Source: an uncultured Bacilli bacterium (GTDB lineage Bacteria; Bacillota_I; Bacilli_A; RF39; UBA660). Taken from it: a DNA stretch of 8,306 bases. Each line of letters begins with the position of its first letter. The first letter of the stretch is position 1. The stretch covers positions 1 to 8,306 of the forward strand of contig CAKPQS010000029.1 in NCBI GenBank assembly GCA_934179675.1, read 5' to 3'. The translations under genes were made by a program, and so were the position numbers. Positions 1 to 4,712 of this stretch are shown here, piece after piece. The notes beneath the pieces were generated by a model. The model searched no databases, had not been told where the DNA came from, and saw only the letters and a program-made list of their open reading frames with translations.

Positions 1-28
1 TAATCCGGCTACGGTCCGCGGGGTCCGC
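1..28 (+). repeat. DGR variable repeat (VR), 3' end with IMH-like sequence
   Basis: These 28 bases are identical to 314-341, and the match ends sharply: position 29 is C while 342 is T. The segment is GC-rich and contains two copies of GGTCCGC at 13-19 and 22-28, nine bases apart, plus the palindrome CCGCGG at 16-21. By analogy with the Bordetella phage DGR, the GC-rich 3' end of the VR is the initiation-of-mutagenic-homing (IMH) site where cDNA integration starts. The 5' part of the VR is outside the window. Confidence 0.88.
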
Positions 29-106
29 CCAGTAATCAATCTGATATCTGGAGTTCAGGTTAAAAGTGGATCTGGAAGTGAAAGTGATCCTTACATTTTG
101 AAATAA
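1..106 (+). CDS. DGR target protein, C-terminal end only (partial)
   Basis: The open frame starts with codon AAT at position 2 and ends with TAA at 104-106, giving 34 visible residues. The first nine (NPATVRGVR) are encoded by the end of the variable repeat. A 25-residue constant tail follows, starting PVINL and ending SDPYILK. The motif RPVINL near the C terminus is familiar from secreted or surface proteins of low-GC Bacillota, and DGR targets usually display the diversified segment on a C-type-lectin-like fold; neither fold nor localisation can be seen here. The 3' part of the VR carries the same bases as the TR at the three adenine positions available (2, 3 and 11), so no mutagenesis is visible in this fragment. 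A perfect hairpin lies 14 bases after the stop. Confidence 0.85.
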   Translation, partial: NPATVRGVRPVINLISGVQVKSGSGSESDPYILK

Positions 107-120
107 AATAATCGAAGTAT

Positions 121-148
121 ATTGCAAAATGACTCTTCATTTTGCAAT
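121..148 (+). other. Perfect 12-bp inverted repeat downstream of VR (cruciform or hairpin)
   Basis: The arms are ATTGCAAAATGA at 121-132 and its exact complement at 137-148, with loop CTCT. It sits 14 bases after the target stop and 92 bases after the VR end. No T-run follows (the next bases are CTGTAAATG), so it is a poor intrinsic terminator. DGRs such as that of Bordetella phage BPP-1 need a stem-loop/cruciform just downstream of the VR for efficient homing. This hairpin is a candidate for that element, although the spacing is longer than in the phage example. A plain transcript-end hairpin remains possible. Confidence 0.6.
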
Positions 149-178
149 CTGTAAATGTCAATAAGACAAAAAATATGG

Positions 179-195
179 GATATATAAAATATATC
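179..195 (+). other. Small AT-rich inverted repeat upstream of TR
   Basis: GATATAT (179-185) and ATATATC (189-195) pair around an AAA loop, 32 bases before the approximate TR start. The stem is weak and AT-only apart from one G-C pair. It could belong to the 5' part of the template RNA or be chance in AT-rich DNA. No convincing promoter was found between the target stop and the TR, so TR transcription may read through from the target gene or from a non-consensus promoter. Confidence 0.3.
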
Positions 196-227
196 TTGGT
201 TAAATCGAACAAAGTGGTCTCACCCTT

Positions 228-341
228 TTTGGGCCTTCGCCTTCGAACTGGAACGTCAACAATGCGAATTCGAATGCGTGGAATGTCAATTCGACCGGGG
301 ACTTGAACAACAATAATCCGGCTACGGTCCGCGGGGTCCGC
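228..341 (+). repeat. DGR template repeat (TR)
   Basis: The last 28 bases (314-341) equal the VR end at 1-28. Read in the VR frame, the segment translates as Asn-rich protein, for example NWNVNNANSNAWNVNS followed by TGDLNNNN and PATVRGVR, then TAG at 342. Twelve of 38 codons are AAC or AAT. Of 27 adenines, 24 are the first two bases of those codons; the others are A294, A301 and A324. Adenine-directed mutagenesis of AAY codons can reach about 15 amino acids without making stops, which is why TRs are built this way. By hand count 62 of 114 bases are G or C, far above the surroundings. The 5' boundary is a guess because the matching VR part is outside the window. Confidence 0.9.
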
Positions 342-436
342 TAGATTCCTACTACGATTAGTAATACTAATGTACCGTGTACTAATAGATCAAGGTTTAT
401 AGTCAGAGGAAGTAATAATTATTGTGCAGTAATTAT

Positions 437-450
437 AATCTAATCAGATT
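437..450 (+). other. Small hairpin in post-TR spacer
   Basis: AATCT (437-441) pairs with AGATT (446-450) around loop AATC. A T-G wobble at 436/451 could extend it. It is the weakest of the four stems after the TR and is reported because of its place in the spacer. Confidence 0.25.
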
Positions 451-469
451 GGAAACAGATTTTAACCAT

Positions 470-484
470 GGAATACTTTATTCC
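470..484 (+). other. Six-bp hairpin in post-TR spacer
   Basis: GGAATA (470-475) pairs perfectly with TATTCC (479-484) around a CTT loop. It is the second of four inverted repeats between the TR and the MutS-like gene and is a candidate structural element of the template RNA. Confidence 0.35.
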
Positions 485-518
485 TAAATATATAATATTA
501 GACGGAATTAGACAATAT

Positions 519-543
519 AAATATCAAAAATGAATTGATATTT
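519..543 (+). other. Nine-bp hairpin in post-TR spacer
   Basis: AAATATCAA (519-527) pairs perfectly with TTGATATTT (535-543) around the seven-base loop AAATGAA. There is no T-run directly after it (CCATAAA follows), so a terminator role is unlikely. It is a candidate structural element of the DGR RNA. Confidence 0.45.
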
Positions 544-586
544 CCATAAATATTTATGAATTTTTTAATTCCTGTTGCTAGTATTG

Positions 587-609
587 AGCAAGATGAAAAT
601 CTTGCTTTT
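587..609 (+). terminator. Hairpin with GAAA tetraloop and short T-run just before the MutS-like gene
   Basis: AGCAAGAT (587-594) pairs perfectly with ATCTTGCT (599-606) around a GAAA loop, and T606-T609 forms a short T-run. A GNRA-type loop makes this a stable RNA hairpin. It ends three bases before the GGAG ribosome site (610-613) of the next gene. It may act as an attenuator limiting read-through from the TR into the protein genes, define the 3' end of the template RNA, or control ribosome access. The T-run is short for a strong terminator, so the type assignment is tentative. Confidence 0.45.
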
Positions 610-619
610 GGAGAAGAAA

Positions 620-1015
620 ATGAAAGAAAAATATGAACAAATAAAAAATGAAAATAAAGAAAATATAATCTTAATAAAATCAGGTGCTTTTTATATTACA
701 TTTGATGAAGATGCCCTAATAATTAATAATATATTTGGGTATTTAATAAAAAACTCTAAAATAGGTTTTCCTTTAAATAGTTTATCTAAAATAACAGAAA
801 CATTAAAAAATAAATCTGTTAATTACCTTATATACGATCAAAAAATAATATATTCATCTAATTATGCAAATAATAAATATAAAACCATTATTAATCAATG
901 TAAAAAAAATGAATATGATATGCAAAATAAAGAAATATTAATATCTAGAATAAAATATCTTATTCAAGATAAAAATAAATATAATAAAATACGAGGATTT
1001 ATAGATGAACTCTAA
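620..1015 (+). CDS. MutS domain-I-like (MSL) DGR accessory protein
   Basis: The 131-residue product resembles only the N-terminal mismatch-recognition domain of MutS. Residues 17-32 (ILIKSGAFYITFDEDA) line up with the MutS stretch around GDFYELF, and residues 50-74 with the later AGVPYHxxxxYLxxLxxxGxxVAICEQ stretch (here starting GFPLNSLSK and ending YLIYDQ). There is no clamp, lever or ATPase domain. MutS uses a Phe-x-Glu motif to read mismatches; here the Phe (F24) is kept but the Glu is Ile (I26). MutS-like small proteins are, from memory, a recognised minor class of DGR accessory genes. The start at 620 is chosen for GGAG at 610-613 with six-base spacing; in-frame TTG 575 and ATG 593 lie before or inside the 587-606 hairpin. 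The end overlaps the Avd gene by 11 bases. A role in handling mismatched TR-cDNA/VR duplexes is inference. Confidence 0.75.
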   Translation: MKEKYEQIKNENKENIILIKSGAFYITFDEDALIINNIFGYLIKNSKIGFPLNSLSKITETLKNKSVNYLIYDQKIIYSSNYANNKYKTIINQCKKNEYDMQNKEILISRIKYLIQDKNKYNKIRGFIDEL

Positions 1016-1343
1016 TTTTAATTTATTAAATAAGTGCTACAAATTTATTGAATATTATGATAACATATTAATTAATTTTCCCAATAAAACTATAGTCTTA
1101 AAAAAATCAATAGAAACATCTAATTATCAAATGATTGAAAATTTATTCGCATATAACATTAATAAAACCGATAGAATTAAAGAAAAATACATTAAAGATT
1201 TTTTAATTAAACTATCAATGATAGATTTTTATACAAAAGTATCTTTTCATAAAAAAGTAATAAGTAAAAGACAAGCAGAAATAATCGGAATGAATATAAT
1301 TGAAATGCGAAAAATGGTATATGGTATATTAAATGGACTATAA
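1005..1343 (+). CDS. avd: Avd-like accessory variability determinant (four-helix-bundle protein)
   Basis: The product is a 112-residue, Lys-rich, all-helical protein. Its pattern matches the Avd/four-helix-bundle family: an opening helix (about 5-24), the NFPNK turn at 24-28, a helix about 29-51 (IETSNYQMIENLFAY), a third from about 57 to 84 (KDFLIKLSMIDFYTKVSFHKK), and the closing helix of the IxxRQ...IxEMRKMVYGIL type (86-110). Avd forms a basic barrel-shaped pentamer that binds the RT and is required for template-directed mutagenic cDNA synthesis in BPP-1. It lies immediately upstream of the RT, the usual place. A GAGGA ribosome site at 993-997 precedes ATG 1005 by seven bases. It overlaps the upstream gene and the RT gene by 11 bases each. 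Sequence conservation is low, so the call rests on pattern and context. Confidence 0.8.
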   Translation: MNSNFNLLNKCYKFIEYYDNILINFPNKTIVLKKSIETSNYQMIENLFAYNINKTDRIKEKYIKDFLIKLSMIDFYTKVSFHKKVISKRQAEIIGMNIIEMRKMVYGILNGL

Positions 1344-2367
1344 TTATATTTTAGATATAAATAAAATAGAATATGCCTATTTAAAAATAAAAAAAAATAC
1401 TAAACATAAAAGTAAAGTATTAAAATATGAATTATTTTATTTAGCAAATTGTATTAAAATATTTGAACAACTAAAAAATAAAAGTTATACTCATGGTAAA
1501 TATAATATATTTTTAATAAAAGAACCTAAAATTAGAGTAATAATGAGTGAACAAATAGATGATAAAATAGTTAATCATCTAGTAAGTTATTTTTTACTAC
1601 AACCTTTATTAGAACCTAAACTAATTGAAATGAATGTTGCAACAAGAAAAAATAAAGGAAGTAATTATGCACATCATTTATTTAAAAAATATATTAATAG
1701 TTTAAAAATAAATAATAAAAAAATATATATATTAAAATGTGATATAACAAAATATTTTTATTCTATAGATCATGAAATATTACTAAAAAAATTAAAAAAA
1801 ATACTAAAAGATAAAGATCTATTTAACTTAATAAAAAATATTATTACAAGTACAGATACTGAATATATTAATAAATATTTAATGAATTATAAAAATATAC
1901 CAATATATGAAAAAGGAAAAGGTTTGCCAATTGGTAATATGACATCACAAATACTAGCAATATTCTATTTAAATGATTTAGATCATTACATAAAAGAAAA
2001 ACTAAAAATTAAACACTATATAAGATACATGGATGATTTTATTTTAATTCATCCATCTAAAAAATATTTAAAATACTGTCAAAATAAAATAAAAATAGAA
2101 GTAGAAAAATTAAAATTGAAATTAAACCCTAAAACAAATATTTTTGATATTCAAAAAGGAGTTGTATTTTTAGGATATAAATATATTTTAAAAAACAAAA
2201 AATTATATACATTATTAAATTCTAAATTTAAAAGAAAATTAAATAAAAAAATAAAAACAATAAAAAATAAAAAAGATTTTATCTATCATAAATATAATGG
2301 TTATTTAAATAAAATATGTAGCTCTAATTATATATTTATTAAATCAAATAAATACTATAAATATTAA
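1333..2367 (+). CDS. DGR-type reverse transcriptase
   Basis: The 344-residue enzyme has the RT core in order: the KEPKIRVI entry motif (64-70), the catalytic motif CDITKYFYSIDH with D137, GLPIGNMTSQ (197-206), whose SQ in place of the usual QG distinguishes DGR RTs, YMDDF with D234/D235, and the FLGYKY primer-grip-like motif (279-284). A short thumb follows (about 290-344, with YNGYLNKI at 321-328). There is no maturase, endonuclease or retron-type VTG region. Length fits the family (about 300-400). The enzyme makes error-prone cDNA from the TR, with misincorporation at adenines. The start overlaps the Avd gene in ATGGACTATAA (1333-1343) and has no clear ribosome site of its own, so translation is probably coupled. 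It is extremely rich in AAA, AAT and ATA codons, like its two partners. Confidence 0.95.
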   Translation: MDYNYILDINKIEYAYLKIKKNTKHKSKVLKYELFYLANCIKIFEQLKNKSYTHGKYNIFLIKEPKIRVIMSEQIDDKIVNHLVSYFLLQPLLEPKLIEMNVATRKNKGSNYAHHLFKKYINSLKINNKKIYILKCDITKYFYSIDHEILLKKLKKILKDKDLFNLIKNIITSTDTEYINKYLMNYKNIPIYEKGKGLPIGNMTSQILAIFYLNDLDHYIKEKLKIKHYIRYMDDFILIHPSKKYLKYCQNKIKIEVEKLKLKLNPKTNIFDIQKGVVFLGYKYILKNKKLYTLLNSKFKRKLNKKIKTIKNKKDFIYHKYNGYLNKICSSNYIFIKSNKYYKY

Positions 2368-2389
2368 TATATTAAAATATATATTTTCC

Positions 2390-2421
2390 AAAAAAGATAC
2401 TTGAAAAAAATATCTTTTTTT
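2390..2421 (+). terminator. Intrinsic terminator after the DGR operon
   Basis: AAAAAAGATA (2390-2399) pairs with TATCTTTTTT (2411-2420) around an 11-base loop, 22 bases after the RT stop, and the 3' arm supplies the T-run. Its A-run/T-run symmetry could also let it work in the opposite direction, but no minus-strand gene reaches it. The only G-C pair besides A/T pairs makes it a weak stem. Confidence 0.6.
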
Positions 2422-2429
2422 AGTATGAT
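2401..2429 (+). promoter_or_regulatory. Candidate promoter for the metallophosphoesterase pair
   Basis: TTGAAA (2401-2406) and TATGAT (2424-2429) are separated by exactly 17 bases. The -35 box lies in the loop and the spacer covers the 3' arm of the preceding terminator hairpin. Transcription would start near 2436, giving a leader of about 44 bases that contains the 2444-2464 hairpin. Confidence 0.45.
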
Positions 2430-2443
2430 TTATATGAAGATAA

Positions 2444-2464
2444 GAAAACATAAAATATGTTTTC
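2444..2464 (+). other. Leader hairpin before the first metallophosphoesterase gene
   Basis: GAAAACATA (2444-2452) pairs perfectly over nine base pairs with TATGTTTTC (2456-2464) around an AAA loop. It ends five bases before the GAAGGAG ribosome site (2469-2475). Its place suggests a role in mRNA stability or ribosome access; a second weak terminator is the alternative. Confidence 0.4.
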
Positions 2465-2479
2465 CCTGAAGGAGTTTAT

Positions 2480-3688
2480 ATGAGGAAAAGCGAATTTTTA
2501 AGAATAATCAAAAAAATGATTATATCAAATGAACTAAATACAAGTGTGGAAGAAATATCAGCTAAATTTGATATTCCAGAAGAAAAATGTATTGAACTAT
2601 TAAAAGAATGTGGAATAGATGTAGTAAATGAATGTATTGAAGACTATCTAAATGAAAGCAATATAAGTATAGATGATAAAAAAAATAAGATATTAGGATA
2701 TTTAAAAAAAGAAACAAGTATCAAAACAATTGCCCAAAATATGGATTTAGCAGAATTAGAAGTATCAGGAATTATAAAAGAATTAAAAGAAGATGGCTAT
2801 AATATTTTTCATATAATAAGAAATGGAGAAGAAGTAGCGCACAATCTAGGAAATGAAAGTTTAAGAAACCAAACAATAGTAGAAATACCAATAAAAAATG
2901 AATTTTCATTTTTAGCAATATCAGATACAAGACTATGTTCTTATAGTCAACAAATGAGTATATTAAGTGAAATATATAAAAGAGGATTTGAATTTGGAGC
3001 TGATTTTGTATTACATTTAGGAGATATAACCGAAGGAATATATACAAATAATTACCTAAAAGATACCGTATTTGCGCACGATACAATGTCTCAAAAAGAA
3101 TATGTTGTAAATAATTATCCATCACTTCCTGGAATGCCAACATACTTTATAATAGGTGATCATGATGAAAGCCATATTAAAGCAAGTAGTGAAAATATTG
3201 GTAAACTAATAAGTAATGAAAGAAAAGATATGAATTATATAGGACAAAGAAGAAGCGTTGTTAAAGTAGGTAATACCAATATTTTAATGCGTCATCCAAA
3301 TGGTAAAGTTGCATATACAATGTCATATAAATCACAAAGACATATAAATGCTATGAGAAGCGAAGATAAAGTAAATATAATATTAAATGGTCACTGGTGT
3401 TATATGGATGAATATGTCTTAAGAAAAATTCATCAATTCTCAATACCAAGTATAGTTGCAACAACACCAGAAATGGATTTTCAAGACACACCAAATACAA
3501 TAGGAGCATATATAATAAATGTTAAATTAGATGAAAAAGGTAATTTTTTAAAAACAACAAATAGAAAAATGGTTTATTATAAAACAATAAAAGAGGATTA
3601 TAGAAGAATTAAACCATTAATATTAGATGAAAAATCATCAGAATACGAAAAAATGTTAATACATAGAAATGAGGCAAAAAATGTATAA
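2480..3688 (+). CDS. HTH-metallophosphoesterase paralog A, with degenerate active site
   Basis: The 402-residue protein has two similar helix-turn-helix-like segments (about 8-50 and 66-110) and then a calcineurin-like metallophosphoesterase domain (about 142-350). Family motifs are all recognisable but several are altered. Motif I is DTR at 149-151 instead of DxH, GD is kept at 181-182, GNHD is GDHD at 226-229, H272 is kept, and GHxH is GHWC at 304-307. Losing both the first and last metal-ligand histidines suggests reduced or absent catalysis. Related HTH plus phosphoesterase proteins occur on phages and in gut Bacillota chromosomes, but their substrate is unknown to me; DNA or nucleotide phosphodiesters are plausible. 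A GAAGGAG site (2469-2475) precedes ATG 2480. It overlaps the next gene by eight bases. Possible role as a regulatory or structural partner of paralog B (inference). Confidence 0.82.
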   Translation: MRKSEFLRIIKKMIISNELNTSVEEISAKFDIPEEKCIELLKECGIDVVNECIEDYLNESNISIDDKKNKILGYLKKETSIKTIAQNMDLAELEVSGIIKELKEDGYNIFHIIRNGEEVAHNLGNESLRNQTIVEIPIKNEFSFLAISDTRLCSYSQQMSILSEIYKRGFEFGADFVLHLGDITEGIYTNNYLKDTVFAHDTMSQKEYVVNNYPSLPGMPTYFIIGDHDESHIKASSENIGKLISNERKDMNYIGQRRSVVKVGNTNILMRHPNGKVAYTMSYKSQRHINAMRSEDKVNIILNGHWCYMDEYVLRKIHQFSIPSIVATTPEMDFQDTPNTIGAYIINVKLDEKGNFLKTTNRKMVYYKTIKEDYRRIKPLILDEKSSEYEKMLIHRNEAKNV

Positions 3689-4661
3689 CGAAGAAGAATA
3701 TAAAAAAATATTTAAAAATATCAAAAATGGAATAGATTTAGATACATTAGCAGATGAATTAAAATTAAAAAAAGTTGAAATAAGTGGATTAATAGAAGCT
3801 TTAAAAATAAGAGGATATGATATTGATTTAAGAATTAAAGGAAGTAAAATAGTAGTTTATAAAAAAAATATAATCAGAACAACTAAACATATAAAACCAG
3901 AAATAAATACTTTAAATCATATAAAATTATGTTTATTATCAGATACCCATTTATGTACTAAAGAACAACAATTAGGAATTGTAAACGAAATATACAAAGA
4001 AGGATATAAAAGAGGTGTTAATATATTTCTTCATAGCGGAGATGTCATAGATGGAGATTTCACTAAAATAAGACCTGATCAAAATTACCAAATATTTAAA
4101 AGAGGATTTGATGAACAAGTTGAATATGTAATTGATTATTATCCCCAAATAAAAAATGCTAAAACATATTTTATTGAAGGATCACATGACCAAACACATG
4201 TCAAAAATGGTGGTGCAACACCTGGTAAATGGATTAGCAAAGTAAGGAAAGATATGATCTATATGGGAACACCAGAAGCAACAATTGTAATTGGAAATAC
4301 AAAAATAAAACTTCAACATCCAGGAGGAGGATGTGCAAGAAGTTTATCATATAAACCTCAAATTGCAATAGATGCTATGGGAAGTGATGACAAACCTAAT
4401 ATTTTTGTTCAAGGACATTTTCATAAAGCATATTCTGGAATGTATCGTAATGTTCAATTTTTTCTTGTACCATCAACAATGAATCAAAGTGGATTTATGA
4501 AAATGAATAATTTACAAAGTATAATAGGAGCATATTTTATAGAACTATATTTAGATAAAAAAGGTCATATTGAATATATGGATACTGATTGCTTTCTATA
4601 TGATCGAAATGATATCGATGAAAATGATTATAAACATGCCAAATCCTTAAAAATAAATTAG
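3681..4661 (+). CDS. HTH-metallophosphoesterase paralog B, probably active
   Basis: The 326-residue protein has one N-terminal helix-turn-helix-like segment (about 6-48), resembling the second one of the preceding gene (both end EALKIRGYDI- or KELKEDGYNI-like), then a calcineurin-like phosphoesterase domain. Its metal ligands are nearly complete: DTH at 88-90, GD at 120-121, GSHD at 167-170 (consensus GNHD, so Asn is Ser), H213 and GHFH at 245-248. It aligns along its length with paralog A (for example the SQ/EQQ helix after motif I, YPQIKNAKTYFI, and the IIGAYFIEL-type end), so the two arose by duplication. ATG 3681 is preferred over the in-frame ATG 3669 because GAGG (3671-3674) sits six bases before it. 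The start overlaps the upstream stop, giving a translationally coupled pair. Substrate unknown. Confidence 0.87.
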   Translation: MYNEEEYKKIFKNIKNGIDLDTLADELKLKKVEISGLIEALKIRGYDIDLRIKGSKIVVYKKNIIRTTKHIKPEINTLNHIKLCLLSDTHLCTKEQQLGIVNEIYKEGYKRGVNIFLHSGDVIDGDFTKIRPDQNYQIFKRGFDEQVEYVIDYYPQIKNAKTYFIEGSHDQTHVKNGGATPGKWISKVRKDMIYMGTPEATIVIGNTKIKLQHPGGGCARSLSYKPQIAIDAMGSDDKPNIFVQGHFHKAYSGMYRNVQFFLVPSTMNQSGFMKMNNLQSIIGAYFIELYLDKKGHIEYMDTDCFLYDRNDIDENDYKHAKSLKIN

Positions 4662-4682
4662 TTATAAATTAACTAATTTTTT
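4655..4682 (+). terminator. Intrinsic terminator after the metallophosphoesterase pair
   Basis: AAATTAGTTA (4655-4664) pairs perfectly with TAACTAATTT (4670-4679) around loop TAAAT and continues into a six-T run ending at 4682. The 5' arm contains the stop codon of the upstream gene (4659-4661). Confidence 0.75.
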
Positions 4683-4712
4683 CATATATTCTAATAGATA
4701 ATAGGAGGATAT

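Larger units (their letters stand above)
221..606 (+). ncRNA. Probable DGR template RNA region (boundaries uncertain)
   Basis: In characterised DGRs the TR is transcribed as part of a structured RNA extending past the TR toward the RT gene, and the downstream part is needed for cDNA priming. Here 342-619 has no convincing gene but holds four separate inverted repeats (437-450, 470-484, 519-543 and 587-606), which fits a folded RNA spacer. The ends are not determinable from sequence. A perfect TATAAT occurs at 491-496 but lacks a good -35 partner, so a separate promoter for the protein genes is not established. Confidence 0.35.
1..2367 (+). other. Diversity-generating retroelement (DGR) cassette, target truncated at left edge
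   Basis: All hallmark DGR parts lie on one strand: the end of a variable repeat in a target gene (1-28), a template repeat (about 228-341), a MutS-like accessory gene, an Avd-like gene and a DGR-type reverse transcriptase. The VR and TR share a perfect 28-base 3' end, and 24 of the 27 TR adenines are in AAC/AAT codons. Known mechanism: TR RNA is reverse transcribed with errors at adenines and the cDNA replaces the VR (mutagenic homing). The three protein genes overlap and look like one operon ending at a hairpin at 2390-2420. Most of the target gene, and so the 5' boundary of VR and TR, lies outside the window. Confidence 0.93.

Noticed and set aside
121..148. Strong intrinsic terminator of the target gene
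   Set aside because: The hairpin is perfect but there is no T-run after it, so it was listed as a structural element instead.
1..341. CRISPR or simple direct repeat pair
   Set aside because: Only two copies share 28 bases, one inside a coding frame and one in a non-coding Asn-codon-rich block; this is VR/TR, not an array.
491..496. TATAAT as a separate promoter for the DGR protein genes
   Set aside because: There is no acceptable -35 sequence 16-18 bases upstream, and such hexamers are common in AT-rich DNA.
575..619. TTG 575 or ATG 593 as start of the MutS-like protein
   Set aside because: Both lie before or inside the perfect 587-606 hairpin and lack good ribosome sites, whereas GGAG at 610-613 fits ATG 620, and MutS similarity begins after it.
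620..1015. Broken fragment of a full-length MutS gene
   Set aside because: The gene has its own ribosome site and stop, overlaps avd in frame-shifted coupling, and no MutS core or ATPase remnants follow; it looks like a designed small protein.
1333..2367. Group II intron or retron reverse transcriptase
   Set aside because: The SQ motif, the absence of maturase/endonuclease domains, and an adjacent TR/VR pair with adenine bias identify a DGR RT.
2772..3143. Minus-strand open frame of 123 codons
   Set aside because: It lies wholly inside the metallophosphoesterase A gene, has no ribosome site, and its Leu/Tyr-rich product is the expected complement of Lys/Asn-rich coding DNA.
3669..3680. ATG 3669 as start of metallophosphoesterase B
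   Set aside because: GAGG (3671-3674) overlaps that ATG and is ideally spaced for ATG 3681.
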